From: Pisaster brevispinus
Lineage: Eukaryota; Echinodermata; Asteroidea; Forcipulatida; Asteriidae
Length of the DNA stretch: 64,000 nucleotides
Assembly (NCBI GenBank): GCA_023634235.1
Contig: JAMKCF010000013.1
Location: forward strand, 11,843,705 to 11,907,704
Direction of reading: 5' to 3'
The notes beneath the pieces were generated by a model. The model searched no databases. It saw only the letters and a program-made list of their open reading frames with translations, and was not told the origin of the DNA. This document shows positions 62,101 to 64,000 of this stretch, piece after piece. Made by a program: the position numbers and the translations under genes. Every line of letters begins with the position of its first letter. Within the stretch, counting starts at the first letter, position 1.

Positions 62101-63293
62101 CTTATTATGAGAACCTTTGTTGTCTCTCCTTTGTTCGTTGGTTCGAACAATCTGTTCCCATAGTTTAAGTAATGTGTAATTCAAATACAATTATAATTCC
62201 TTCTAATGAGAAAAAAAAATCATTAACATTCATCATCACACTTTGCAAAACTGTACGCTCTGTGTGCATACTGCATCGCCATTGTGTAAATCACTGTCAA
62301 AATACAAAGCAGCAGTGTGTCAGGCGATTCCATTCTATTCATACGTTTAATTTTGAAAGAACAAATATCAATTAGTGACAATCAACACAGATATCAAAGA
62401 ACCCTTTTTTCTGTCCGTAATGAAGAAAGGAAAAACTTTGGGGTAGAACAACATGTTTTTCAAAAAGAGATGGACTTTTTGGCAGTGTTTCAGAGTGTTT
62501 ACATTGTTCCACACAAGGTTTGCAACGTTGCCCACCACAAAGTTAACTGCAGACGCTGTGGTTGTTGCATTGTTGTTGCTTTTTCTCTTCTTTTCCTTTG
62601 AAAATGAATTGAGCAGTCTATGAAGGACTCATCTTCAAAAACATAATTTATTATACATACATGTAAGTTGAACATGTAAATTTTGAACGTCTTTGGTGCT
62701 TCAAATAGTTGGAGAAGGAACAAGCCTCCACTAAAATGGACAGACCCAACATTAGCAGCAATCAAGTTGTGCAATACCACATTGTAGCTCACCCAAGTAA
62801 CGGCTGTAGATGTTTTTTCAACAGATTTCTGAAAAGTACTGAGCATACAGTGCTTGGATGAAGAGTAAAATACAAATAATGTTTTGTGTCCTCGATGCAG
62901 ATTTAAAGTCTTTTTAAAAATTTATTTGTAGGTTACAAGAAAATAATGAGCAACTCCAATTTTTCAATACAAACTGACTATTTACAGTAAAGGGTTATTT
63001 ATGTAGTGTTAAATTAAGTTACTTCTATTAATAAAGAAAAAAGAATAAAGATCAAGATTTCAGTTAAGCCACTATTACCTGTCAAAGTTCATGTCCAGCA
63101 TTGCTTGCTTTTCAGTACTTCTACACATAAGTGGTACGTCAAGCAATTTCATGCAATCCTTATCCACAGTTGCTGCCCACTCGTTGAAAGTCTTACGGAT
63201 GAATTCATCTAAAGCTGTACTCAGCTGACTGTATTGTGTTAGAGTTTCAGCACCAGTTCCAATATGAGGCAAAAAATATGCCTTATCAAGCAC
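1938..63293 (-). CDS. DNAH2: Axonemal dynein heavy chain 2 (partial, 33 exons)
   Basis: Seen: 33 minus-strand exons, all bounded by GT-AG, join without a frame break into 1,957 codons. In order they give tail sequence (residues 1 to about 650), the linker (DHC_N2 type, with [13 protein letters not shown] at 967-979), AAA1 with Walker A GPAGTGKT (1235-1242) and Walker B CFDEFNR (1285-1291), AAA2 with Walker A GKTGSGKT (1516-1523), and AAA3 with Walker A GPVGTGKT (1850-1857) and Walker B MDDFNMP (1916-1922). Known: dynein heavy chains are about 4,400 residues long; DNAH2 corresponds to the beta heavy chain of inner-arm dynein I1/f, which uses ATP hydrolysis to slide doublet microtubules in cilia and flagella. 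Choice of DNAH2 over paralogs rests on close agreement from memory along the whole length, for example the AAA3 start [13 protein letters not shown]. Both ends run off the window. No disabling change was seen, so the gene looks functional. Coordinates give the exon span; the exons are listed separately. Confidence 0.93.
2105..4067. other. Intron between window exons 32 and 33
   Basis: AT-rich intron. Apart from the dispersed repeat at 3211-3475 I recognise nothing in it. Confidence 0.6.
3211..3475. repeat. Dispersed repeat with terminal palindrome, copy 1
   Basis: Starts with a perfect 9-bp inverted repeat (attttatcg / cgataaaat, 6-base loop, 3211-3234) and ends near ggctgacctttatgcaaa. A second diverged copy begins at 21931 with the same start, the same internal cataagccaaaag-like stretch and the same end. 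Class unknown. Confidence 0.5.
4068..4324 (-). CDS. DNAH2: DNAH2 window exon 32, AAA3 Walker A
   Basis: Residues 1816-1902. [19 protein letters not shown] precedes the AAA3 P-loop GPVGTGKTS (1850-1858), then [12 protein letters not shown] and ending VEKRTK. AAA3 is a regulatory nucleotide site. Acceptor tatag, donor gtttgg. Confidence 0.97.
4455..4699 (-). CDS. DNAH2: DNAH2 window exon 31, AAA2-AAA3
   Basis: Residues 1735-1816, with [35 protein letters not shown] and ending GWRYPA plus a split Asn. Acceptor atgcag, donor gtaagt. Confidence 0.96.
5383..5411. repeat. Microsatellite, 7-bp unit
   Basis: About four perfect copies of tttatac in a row. Confidence 0.8.
5633..6060. mobile_element. 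Inverted-repeat (MITE-like) element
   Basis: Near-identical inverted ends of about 35 bp: tgtgaccca followed by CTCTGTGAAAATGAGTCAGA on the left, its reverse complement on the right with few mismatches. About 430 bp, no coding potential seen. Target-site duplication not clear. Confidence 0.65.
6425..6586 (-). CDS. DNAH2: DNAH2 window exon 30, AAA2-AAA3
   Basis: Residues 1681-1734, with [12 protein letters not shown] and [17 protein letters not shown]. The acceptor could be tttcaag before 6586 or the CAG three bases further in; both keep the frame and differ by one Gln. Donor gtaagt. Confidence 0.92.
6587..7254. other. Intron between window exons 29 and 30
   Basis: Open frames on both strands around 6780-7140 do not resemble any protein I know; nothing recognised. 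Confidence 0.5.
7255..7395 (-). CDS. DNAH2: DNAH2 window exon 29, AAA2
   Basis: Residues 1634-1680, starting [19 protein letters not shown] and including [26 protein letters not shown] is diagnostic for dynein heavy chains. Acceptor cttag, donor gttaga. Confidence 0.96.
7396..9577. other. Intron between window exons 28 and 29
   Basis: Contains a 37-bp fragment of the SINE family 1 arm (7570-7606) and the 62-bp minisatellite; the rest is unremarkable AT-rich sequence. Confidence 0.6.
8075..8942. repeat. Minisatellite, 62-bp unit, 14 copies
   Basis: Unit starts ggaccacaggccccaaggcc and ends ccaaacaca. Unit starts: 8075, 8137, 8199, 8261, 8323, 8384, 8446, 8508, 8570, 8632, 8694, 8756, 8819 and 8881. 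One copy lacks one base and one has an extra base; a few G/A differences mark the middle copies. Confidence 0.95.
9578..9714 (-). CDS. DNAH2: DNAH2 window exon 28, AAA2 Walker B region
   Basis: Residues 1588-1633, with [19 protein letters not shown] and [17 protein letters not shown]. The hydrophobic stretch ending FDAPVD is the AAA2 Walker B position. Acceptor attcag, donor gttagc. Confidence 0.96.
9715..11141. other. Intron between window exons 27 and 28
   Basis: Contains SINE family 1 copy b (10686-11024). The 9880-10030 stretch, GC-richer than its surroundings, may be an old dispersed repeat but has no second copy in the window. Confidence 0.5.
10686..11024 (-). mobile_element. tRNA-derived SINE family 1, copy b (best preserved)
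   Basis: On the minus strand a tRNA-like module reads GGGCTGGATAGCTCAGTTGG (A box TAGCTCAGTTGGTAGAGC) and GGTTCAAGTCC (B box) at about 10757-10830. The cloverleaf is eroded, so this is not a working tRNA gene. A 25-bp arm starting atcaagtaataaaccac occurs identically at 10686-10710 and 11000-11024, in direct orientation on both sides. Confidence 0.75.
11142..11259 (-). CDS. DNAH2: DNAH2 window exon 27, AAA2
   Basis: Residues 1549-1588, starting [19 protein letters not shown] and including [12 protein letters not shown]. Acceptor attag, donor gtaggt; Asp split G|AT. Confidence 0.95.
12241..12945. mobile_element. Foldback DNA element 1 (non-autonomous)
   Basis: Terminal inverted repeats of about 31 bp (ccc/ccg then GTTTACACTAGATCCAGAAA) differ at one site. 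Flanked by TGA on both sides, a possible 3-bp target duplication. The interior repeats gatccgg, cagacccgg and gtgtaaacgc several times in both orientations. No transposase frame. Confidence 0.8.
13010..13190. repeat. Tandem duplication, about 91 bp
   Basis: Two diverged copies, each starting aatcctctacag and ending tctttgtggtt or cctttgtggtt. Confidence 0.8.
14009..14227 (-). CDS. DNAH2: DNAH2 window exon 26, AAA2 Walker A
   Basis: Residues 1476-1548. The AAA2 P-loop is VGKTGSGKT (1515-1523), preceded by [17 protein letters not shown]2 in dyneins normally binds ATP without hydrolysing it. Acceptor ttgacag, donor gtaagt. Confidence 0.96.
14386..14717 (-). mobile_element. tRNA-derived repeat family 2 with direct arms
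   Basis: An 86-bp arm starting ttttgcat and ending tttcccgag occurs at 14386-14471 and again, about 95 percent alike, at 14632-14717. Between them, on the minus strand, lies a tRNA-like module (GCTCGGTGGTCTAGTGGTAA, then TTTTGAATCCCA). Structure is arm, antisense tRNA-like, arm. Confidence 0.75.
16635..16780 (-). mobile_element. tRNA-derived repeat family 2, partial copy
   Basis: Begins with the arm end aagcactgtaaactaagtac, interrupted by a C run, then ggatgggattcgaacctaca (antisense B box) and the tRNA-like part ending near tctgaccac. Second arm not evident. Confidence 0.65.
16679..16704. repeat. Poly-C run
   Basis: Nineteen C, one G, then five C inside the SINE copy; length is likely variable and error-prone. 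Confidence 0.85.
17172..17297 (-). CDS. DNAH2: DNAH2 window exon 25, before AAA2
   Basis: Residues 1434-1475, with [20 protein letters not shown] and ending PVIDYGK. Forty-two whole codons; acceptor ttttag, donor gtaaaa. Confidence 0.95.
18004..18599. repeat. Tandem repeat, 141-145-bp unit, four copies
   Basis: Unit begins cttgagttatcgcttggac and contains ttttagccataatgacctt and gacttctgagggatcccaag. Starts at 18004, 18148, 18289, 18434, with a fifth start at 18579 that breaks off. The first copy is the most diverged. Open frames on both strands arise because two units lack stops; I do not call a gene. Confidence 0.9.
18611..18945. repeat. Duplicated 160-bp unit with hairpins
   Basis: Two diverged copies, each with cccttttctaaag, tgtggggtcc/acc and cattgttct. 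The second contains a perfect 13-bp stem, CCTTGTGGGGTCC (18879-18891) and its reverse complement (18910-18922), with an 18-base loop. Confidence 0.8.
18969..19003. repeat. Short hairpin
   Basis: atgcccc and ggggcat form a 7-bp stem around cggc/gccg, giving an interrupted hairpin next to the larger one at 18879. Confidence 0.55.
19431..19583 (-). CDS. DNAH2: DNAH2 window exon 24, AAA1-AAA2
   Basis: Residues 1383-1433, with [20 protein letters not shown] and [17 protein letters not shown], the small subdomain after AAA1. Acceptor caaaag, donor gtaaat. Confidence 0.95.
19584..20722. other. Intron between window exons 23 and 24
   Basis: Contains a piggyBac-like MITE at 20107-20563. A splice-like minus-strand segment at about 20601-20651 is discussed among the rejected items. 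Confidence 0.6.
20107..20563. mobile_element. piggyBac-like MITE
   Basis: Short inverted ends CCCTTTAGCAC and GTGCTAAAGG, with TTAA at 20103-20106 on the left and at 20565-20568 one base beyond the right end. TTAA targets and CCC ends are the piggyBac pattern. 457 bp, non-coding. Confidence 0.55.
20723..20850 (-). CDS. DNAH2: DNAH2 window exon 23, AAA1 end
   Basis: Residues 1340-1382, starting [19 protein letters not shown] and including [10 protein letters not shown]. Acceptor tatag, donor gtaaga. Separated from exon 22 by a 5.5-kb intron full of repeats. Confidence 0.96.
21931..22130. repeat. Dispersed repeat, copy 2
   Basis: Diverged relative of 3211-3475: tttatcgcataaaagatcaa at the start, cataagccaaaagg in the middle and ggctgacctttatgcaaatt at the end. 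The palindrome is broken in this copy. Confidence 0.5.
23454..24401. mobile_element. Foldback DNA element 2 (Harbinger-like)
   Basis: Perfect 38-bp terminal inverted repeats beginning AGGCCCTGTCACACCTTGAC, flanked by TTA on both sides (23451-23453 and 24402-24404). A 3-bp TWA duplication suits PIF/Harbinger. The interior repeats agcgtat, catacgct and acttatac many times in both orientations. No transposase found. Confidence 0.88.
25330..25968 (+). repeat. Minisatellite, 36-bp unit, about 18 copies
   Basis: Unit reads acagcatggttggc, then agagcacagttctaaagtgc with variants. As 36 is a multiple of three and no stop occurs, the array is open in one plus and two minus frames. The plus frame gives 12-residue repeats [12 protein letters not shown] within an ATG-started frame from 25147 to 26097. 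Differences between copies fall mainly at GCN and CCN third positions. Non-coding origin is the default; a repeat protein cannot be excluded. Confidence 0.9.
26382..26562 (-). CDS. DNAH2: DNAH2 window exon 22, AAA1 Walker B
   Basis: Residues 1280-1340. Walker B is GCFDEFNRI with the catalytic Asp and Glu present, and sensor I is in the stretch ending ITMNPG. Acceptor tttcag, donor gttagt; Gly split with exon 23. Confidence 0.97.
26563..27273. other. Intron between window exons 21 and 22
   Basis: Contains one copy of a dispersed repeat at about 26650-26800; otherwise nothing recognised. Confidence 0.5.
26650..26800. repeat. Dispersed repeat shared with 44.8 kb
   Basis: gctgccatggtgagctgctg and atcgcccaatagaa, followed by acatttgat and tgttgaacactgg-like sequence, match 44775-45000 with many differences. 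Type unknown. Confidence 0.5.
27274..27463 (-). CDS. DNAH2: DNAH2 window exon 21, AAA1 Walker A
   Basis: Residues 1216-1279. Holds the AAA1 P-loop [10 protein letters not shown] (1235-1244) and [23 protein letters not shown]1 is the main ATP-hydrolysing site of dynein; Lys1241 and Thr1242 of the P-loop are intact. Acceptor tttcag, donor gtagga. Confidence 0.97.
27503..27770 (-). mobile_element. tRNA-derived SINE family 1, copy c
   Basis: Body with cagaagccattcaacctg and gcctgggaagcg, then the arm tatcaagtgataaatcac and ggggttgaacaaag. A diverged arm end (ggggttgtacaaag) also starts the copy, so the arm is in direct orientation on both sides; the tRNA module is mostly lost. Confidence 0.6.
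28084..28392. mobile_element. tRNA-derived SINE family 1, copy d (inverted pair)
   Basis: Left arm (gtaataaaccgcaaag) and antisense tRNA-like module at about 28145-28235, then the body in inverted orientation, then a sense tRNA-like module at 28297-28370 (TAGCTCAGTTGGTAGAGC, then GGTTCAAATTC) and an inverted arm end tttgtctttgttca. The copy is a large imperfect palindrome. Confidence 0.65.
29338..29630 (-). CDS. DNAH2: DNAH2 window exon 20, linker to AAA1
   Basis: Residues 1119-1216, with [23 protein letters not shown] and [19 protein letters not shown], ending at TPLTDR, the segment just before the AAA1 P-loop. Acceptor ttcag, donor gtatgt; Arg split AG|A. Confidence 0.96.
29631..30802. other. 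Intron between window exons 19 and 20
   Basis: Apart from the retroelement tail at 30115-30330 nothing is recognised. Confidence 0.6.
30115..30330 (-). pseudogene. Retroelement ORF C-terminal remnant
   Basis: Minus strand reads [19 protein letters not shown], then [20 protein letters not shown] before a stop. From memory this is the tail of a reverse transcriptase ORF very common in invertebrate genomes. Only the tail is present. Same orientation as DNAH2. Confidence 0.6.
30803..31039 (-). CDS. DNAH2: DNAH2 window exon 19, linker
   Basis: Residues 1040-1118, starting [16 protein letters not shown] and ending LKSMKKKQ; includes [13 protein letters not shown], part of the linker that docks on the AAA ring. 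Acceptor ttttag, donor gtaaca. Confidence 0.95.
31040..33080. other. Intron between window exons 18 and 19
   Basis: More than 60 percent of this 2-kb intron is the 13-bp satellite; 31040-31724 shows nothing recognised. Confidence 0.8.
31725..32985. repeat. Satellite, 13-bp unit, 97 copies
   Basis: gagagtagatact repeated 97 times with no difference that I can see (1,261 bp). On the transcribed minus strand the unit reads AGTATCTACTCTC, giving TACTCTCAG every 13 nt. It starts about 95 nt beyond the exon 18 donor. Confidence 0.97.
33081..33397 (-). CDS. DNAH2: DNAH2 window exon 18, linker
   Basis: Residues 934-1039, the largest exon in the window. Contains [20 protein letters not shown], the most recognisable part of the DHC_N2 linker, and ends [10 protein letters not shown]. 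Acceptor ttttcag, donor gtttgt. The 13-bp satellite begins about 95 bp beyond its donor. Confidence 0.96.
33398..35111. other. Intron between window exons 17 and 18
   Basis: Contains the CCAATTGG-rich foldback element at 33774-34367; 34368-35111 shows nothing recognised. Confidence 0.6.
33774..34367. mobile_element. Foldback element built from CCAATTGG words
   Basis: Imperfect inverted ends (accaaaatgtccaattcatt left; reverse complement of accaaaatttccaattcaat right). The interior holds about eight ccaattgg or close variants and many ttggaat/attccaa words in both orientations. No coding frame, no clear target duplication. Confidence 0.6.
35112..35250 (-). CDS. DNAH2: DNAH2 window exon 17, linker
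   Basis: Residues 888-934, starting [15 protein letters not shown] and ending ALRGTHHQ plus a split Gly. The IF..EDI..QLP motif is standard for axonemal heavy chains. Acceptor tctcag, donor gttaat. Confidence 0.95.
35251..36298. other. Intron between window exons 16 and 17
   Basis: AT-rich; no repeat, RNA gene or coding signal recognised. Confidence 0.6.
36299..36479 (-). CDS. DNAH2: DNAH2 window exon 16, linker
   Basis: Residues 827-887, with [18 protein letters not shown] and ending VQRQWMYLE, a hallmark stretch of the dynein linker. Acceptor tttaag, donor gtaaag. Confidence 0.95.
36480..36950. other. Intron between window exons 15 and 16
   Basis: Short AT-rich intron with nothing recognised. 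Confidence 0.6.
36951..37081 (-). CDS. DNAH2: DNAH2 window exon 15, linker
   Basis: Residues 784-827, starting [15 protein letters not shown] and including [15 protein letters not shown]. Acceptor ttcaag, donor gtgagc; Lys split AA|A with exon 16. Confidence 0.94.
37163..37256 (+). mobile_element. SINE family 1 arm fragment
   Basis: tttgggtttgaacaaac and, in inverted orientation, acccagtcagtttccc with tggtttattacttg: the arm without its tRNA module. Lies between window exons 14 and 15. Confidence 0.6.
37418..37630 (-). CDS. DNAH2: DNAH2 window exon 14, linker
   Basis: Residues 713-783, with [19 protein letters not shown] followed by an acidic [11 protein letters not shown] stretch, both typical of the start of the DHC_N2 linker. 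Acceptor attag, donor gtaagt. Confidence 0.94.
37631..38320. other. Intron between window exons 13 and 14
   Basis: At 37823-37876 the stretch aaaaatgctcacttgagttt and aagtgtccttgg copies the exon 15 end and its donor (36940-36965), probably a small local duplication. Nothing else recognised. Confidence 0.55.
38321..38482 (-). CDS. DNAH2: DNAH2 window exon 13, tail to linker
   Basis: Residues 659-712, starting [16 protein letters not shown] and including KVGRFHEL. Fifty-four whole codons, acceptor attag, donor gtacaa. Lies where the tail passes into the linker. Confidence 0.92.
38483..41040. other. Intron between window exons 12 and 13
   Basis: A 2.6-kb intron with a G run near 40278 and no recognised gene or element. 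Open frames at 40584-40916 on the minus strand have no known match in my memory. Confidence 0.5.
41041..41204 (-). CDS. DNAH2: DNAH2 window exon 12, tail
   Basis: Residues 604-658, including [18 protein letters not shown], which is conserved in axonemal heavy chains near the end of the tail. Acceptor ctgtag, donor gtaact. Confidence 0.92.
41205..41737. other. Intron between window exons 11 and 12
   Basis: Nothing recognised. Confidence 0.6.
41738..41912 (-). CDS. DNAH2: DNAH2 window exon 11, tail
   Basis: Residues 546-604, with [18 protein letters not shown] and [13 protein letters not shown]. Acceptor aatag, donor gtaagg; the final Gly is split G|GA. Confidence 0.92.
41913..42658. other. 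Intron between window exons 10 and 11
   Basis: Nothing recognised apart from a G-rich stretch near 42605. Confidence 0.6.
42659..42815 (-). CDS. DNAH2: DNAH2 window exon 10, tail
   Basis: Residues 493-545, starting [12 protein letters not shown] and including [12 protein letters not shown]. Acceptor atacag, donor gtaaat. The upstream intron holds a small inverted-repeat element. Confidence 0.92.
42878..43088. mobile_element. Small inverted-repeat element
   Basis: Ends ggtcatgtcacac and gtgtgacatggcc, with further inverted similarity inward (gcaattt / aaattt, gcaacc / ggttgc). About 211 bp, non-coding. Ends resemble those of the larger foldback elements. Confidence 0.6.
43439..43467. repeat. 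C run followed by A run
   Basis: About nine C and eighteen A in the intron between window exons 9 and 10. It looks like the poly-A end of an insertion, but the body is not recognised. Confidence 0.6.
43690..43890 (-). CDS. DNAH2: DNAH2 window exon 9, tail
   Basis: Residues 426-493, starting [12 protein letters not shown] and including [11 protein letters not shown]. Acceptor ttatag. The donor gtaatt lies just before an in-frame TAA, so the splice is required; Lys is split AA|G with exon 10. Confidence 0.92.
44278..44373 (-). CDS. DNAH2: DNAH2 window exon 8, tail
   Basis: Residues 394-426, with [19 protein letters not shown], a strongly conserved axonemal dynein tail stretch. Acceptor atacag, donor gtgcat. 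Only 96 nt; phases on both sides match the neighbours. Confidence 0.93.
44374..45872. other. Intron between window exons 7 and 8
   Basis: Includes the dispersed repeat at about 44770-45015; 45016-45872 has nothing recognised. Confidence 0.55.
44770..45015. repeat. Dispersed repeat shared with 26.7 kb
   Basis: ctgccatgacgagctgccga and tcgcccgatagaaaaacaaa, then atcatttgatcaactaatgtt, match the 26650-26800 copy. The later aacaaatagccatggg matches aacaaacatatagccgcagg there. Confidence 0.5.
45873..45988 (-). CDS. DNAH2: DNAH2 window exon 7, tail
   Basis: Residues 356-394, starting [11 protein letters not shown] and ending YLGTWDN. Acceptor ttgcag, donor gtaaga; the last Asn codon is split AA|C with exon 8. 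Confidence 0.92.
46521..46765. repeat. Tandem repeat, about 82 bp, three copies
   Basis: Starts at 46521, 46603 and 46685, each with caaagagcagattgaaact or close variant, gacatggttagctgccaatc and acaattgatgtt. Confidence 0.9.
47738..48574. mobile_element. Foldback DNA element 3
   Basis: Inverted ends GGCCTTTTCACACTA and (reverse complement) TGCCTTTTCACACTA. The interior reiterates acacgg, ccgtgt and gtttcacac in both orientations and has a perfect 13-bp hairpin CCACTGATCTCTA (47994-48006, pairing 48014-48026). Flanks tta/ata leave the target duplication uncertain. Confidence 0.75.
48055..48240 (+). other. Small Arg-rich open frame inside foldback element 3
   Basis: A 61-codon ATG-started frame about 310 bp inside the left end, with a basic stretch ([18 protein letters not shown]). 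It could be a leftover of the start of a transposase gene; I cannot match it to a family, and it may be chance. Confidence 0.25.
48829..49919 (+). pseudogene. Non-LTR retrotransposon reverse transcriptase, broken
   Basis: Plus strand gives [30 protein letters not shown], the catalytic YADD in [11 protein letters not shown], then [20 protein letters not shown] and [17 protein letters not shown] and later LWNR and [13 protein letters not shown]. The parts lie in different frames with stops between them. RT palm to C-terminus of a CR1/L2/jockey-type element, truncated at the 5' side. Antisense to DNAH2. Confidence 0.85.
50224..50358 (-). CDS. DNAH2: DNAH2 window exon 6, tail
   Basis: Residues 311-355, starting [13 protein letters not shown] and ending RKRSTKE. 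Forty-five whole codons, acceptor atttag, donor gtattg. The next intron, towards exon 7, is one of the largest in the gene and carries several mobile elements. Confidence 0.91.
50359..51898. other. Intron between window exons 5 and 6
   Basis: An open minus-strand stretch at 50780-51064 has several Cys and His but matches nothing I know. No repeat recognised. Confidence 0.45.
51899..52069 (-). CDS. DNAH2: DNAH2 window exon 5, tail
   Basis: Residues 254-310, with [19 protein letters not shown] and INGDGKT. Acceptor ttttag. The donor gttggt is weaker than its neighbours; it is chosen because it gives the frame that continues into exon 6. Confidence 0.9.
52275..52514 (-). CDS. DNAH2: DNAH2 window exon 4, tail
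   Basis: Residues 174-253, starting VQLIVDDYK and ending RTDGQE. Eighty whole codons, acceptor atgtag, donor gtaagt. Rich in charged helical sequence, as expected for the rod-like tail. Confidence 0.92.
53050..53265 (-). pseudogene. Non-LTR retrotransposon tail remnant
   Basis: Minus strand reads [20 protein letters not shown], then [17 protein letters not shown], with two in-frame stops further on. F-YLGS-I followed by an I/L-D-R-GKA-F block is typical of the region after the RT domain in non-LTR ORFs. Same orientation as DNAH2. Confidence 0.6.
53480..54560 (-). pseudogene. DIRS-like retroelement with tyrosine recombinase, degenerate
   Basis: From 54560 downward the minus strand gives, across frames, [20 protein letters not shown] (as follows RNase H in DIRS-type elements), then [19 protein letters not shown] and [18 protein letters not shown] with IWAIHYG, the N-terminal helical domain of DIRS/Ngaro tyrosine recombinases. 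Frame breaks and stops throughout. The catalytic end is not convincingly readable. Assignment rests on memory of the family. Confidence 0.65.
54626..54782 (-). CDS. DNAH2: DNAH2 window exon 3, tail
   Basis: Residues 121-173, with [17 protein letters not shown] and FFIGECR. Acceptor ttttag, donor gtgaga. Typical DHC_N1 tail sequence; joins in phase to IISALS at its start. Confidence 0.92.
55570..56345 (-). pseudogene. Non-LTR reverse transcriptase, N-terminal half, broken
   Basis: Minus strand reads [15 protein letters not shown], a frame break, then [25 protein letters not shown] and [16 protein letters not shown] with WIEDFLLE. These are RT motifs 1 to 3 of a non-LTR element; the catalytic YxDD region is absent. 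Same orientation as DNAH2. Confidence 0.75.
57140..57525 (+). mobile_element. SINE-like repeat
   Basis: A degenerate tRNA-like start (gacgagcggataagagcact and tgactcaagaac), a central stretch (tatataaagccgttggtccc) and a tail gagcgctatataagaagcc with (att)n. The tail type is common in invertebrate SINEs. Age and family uncertain. Confidence 0.5.
58372..58518 (-). CDS. DNAH2: DNAH2 window exon 2, tail
   Basis: Residues 72-121, including [13 protein letters not shown] and ending VVRDYNR. Acceptor aacacag, donor gtgagg; both edge codons are split and both neighbours restore Arg. DHC_N1 tail. Confidence 0.92.
58575..58935 (+). pseudogene. Non-LTR retrotransposon, C-terminal remnant
   Basis: Plus strand: [55 protein letters not shown] and [10 protein letters not shown]. 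This is the conserved post-RT tail, with a stop in the LHWLP region. Same kind of fragment as at 700-1130. Confidence 0.7.
59374..59394. repeat. Poly-G run
   Basis: Twenty-one consecutive G; length is probably unstable and hard to sequence. Confidence 0.9.
60741..60834. repeat. Microsatellite, 8-bp unit, about 12 copies
   Basis: ggggctca repeated without interruption; G-rich on the plus strand. Confidence 0.95.
61017..61783. mobile_element. pogo/Tigger-like MITE
   Basis: Perfect 23-bp inverted ends starting CAGTCGACTCTCGTTAATAC, flanked by TA on each side (61015-61016 and 61784-61785). CAGT ends with a CTCGTTA motif and TA targets are typical of the pogo branch of Tc1/mariner. Subterminal tacgag words are repeated. 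767 bp, no transposase. Confidence 0.88.
63079..63293 (-). CDS. DNAH2: DNAH2 window exon 1, tail
   Basis: Residues 1-72 of the window product, starting [12 protein letters not shown] and ending NFDR. Acceptor ends ttccag, donor starts gtaata; the final Arg codon is split (AG|G). Tail (DHC_N1) region, which binds intermediate chains and the partner heavy chain. Upstream exons lie outside the window. Confidence 0.9.
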
Positions 63294-64000
63294 CTGGAAC
63301 AATGTGGGTAAATAAGCTTTAAAAACGAACTTCAAAGTCATTATTCGGCTAGTATACCACCACCTTTTTTTAATATCCAATTTTGAAATACAATCTAAAA
63401 AAATTCAGGTTGTTGCACAGGGGAAAGAAAAAGAATGTGTTTAGGAGAAGTCTAGTACAAAAACAAGATAAAGGACATCCAAGGTTAGTCTTAAAAGTAA
63501 GTCTAATCAACCCAGAAGATAAAACCCTTAAGCTTTGTACACCAGGGTGAAATATCATCTGTGTAGCATGCAATGCAGATATTACCATAAGAAAGATGGA
63601 TTATGACAAAAATGCAACAACGTTGTCTCCAAAACTAATTGCTTGTCACTTTGCATAAAGTTTTTATTATGAATTAGTCACTGTCCCTGTGGTTATGCAT
63701 TAGAGACATACTCTCATGAAAAATGTGACCTATTTCATCCTTAACTTAGCAGAACCAGTATCCTTCAATTAATTATCGCAACAGCTGCAGGTCTCCCGAA
63801 ATAGGCTATCCCCACTCTGGGCGTGCTGGGCGGGCGTACAGTAGGGTACTAAGGGCAAATTGACAGGTTAAATACTTCCACTTGTTATTCTTATGAAAAA
63901 TCCAAAGCCTTGAGGTTTTCACATAGACTGTAATAGGTCGTATTTTTTACGAGAGTGTCTCTCTAAAGTGACACTTTGTGGAAAGCGCACATGAGGAAAT
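63294..64000. other. Intron upstream of window exon 1
   Basis: No further DNAH2 exon is seen up to the window edge; nothing recognised. Confidence 0.6.

Larger units (their letters stand above)
58519..63078. other. 4.6-kb intron between window exons 1 and 2
   Basis: Holds an RT tail (58575-58935), a G run, an 8-bp microsatellite and the pogo-like MITE. 59400-60740 and 61784-63078 show nothing recognised. Confidence 0.6.

Noticed and set aside
62499..62846. 115-codon minus-strand frame in the exon 1-2 intron, as a further DNAH2 exon
   Set aside because: Not dynein-like, and exons 1 and 2 already join in phase with a conserved sequence across the junction.

Overview
The window is nuclear DNA of an animal, most likely a marine invertebrate. 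It is AT-rich, one gene with many GT-AG introns spans almost all of it, and the introns carry tRNA-derived SINEs, foldback DNA elements, minisatellites and fragments of non-LTR and DIRS-type retroelements. Several repeats resemble ones I associate with echinoderms, but that is a weak impression; the sequence alone does not fix the species. No bacterial, organellar or CRISPR feature is present. The only host gene I can support lies on the minus strand: 33 consecutive exons between 63293 (N-terminal side) and 1938 (C-terminal side). Every junction is GT-AG and every splice phase agrees, giving one open frame of 5,871 nt (1,957 codons). It encodes the middle of an axonemal dynein heavy chain of the DNAH2 type: part of the tail, the linker, AAA1, AAA2 and the first part of AAA3. 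The start codon and first several hundred codons lie beyond 64000; the rest of AAA3, AAA4, the stalk, AAA5/6 and the C-terminal domain lie beyond position 1. Layout along the plus strand: 1-1.9 kb, retroelement tail and SINE; 2-7.4 kb, AAA3 and late AAA2 exons; 8.1-8.9 kb, 62-bp minisatellite; 9.6-17.3 kb, AAA2 exons with SINEs and a 0.7-kb foldback element; 18-19 kb, tandem repeats with hairpins; 19.4-31 kb, AAA1 and late linker exons, with a 0.95-kb foldback element and a 36-bp minisatellite in the 5.5-kb intron; 31.7-33.0 kb, 97 perfect copies of a 13-mer; 33-45 kb, linker and tail exons; 46-50 kb, a large intron with a foldback element and a broken reverse transcriptase; 50-63.3 kb, tail exons separated by introns holding a degenerate DIRS-like element, further reverse transcriptase remnants, SINEs and a pogo-like MITE. 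Coding sequence is about 10 percent of the gene span. The product is expected to act in the ciliary axoneme as a heavy chain of the two-headed inner-arm dynein (I1/f); nothing else in the window is seen to work with it. The most unusual non-coding features are several foldback elements each built from its own reiterated short word, two tRNA-like repeat families with an arm repeated on both sides of the tRNA module, and the 13-mer array, which in the pre-mRNA presents a 3'-splice-site-like motif every 13 nt.
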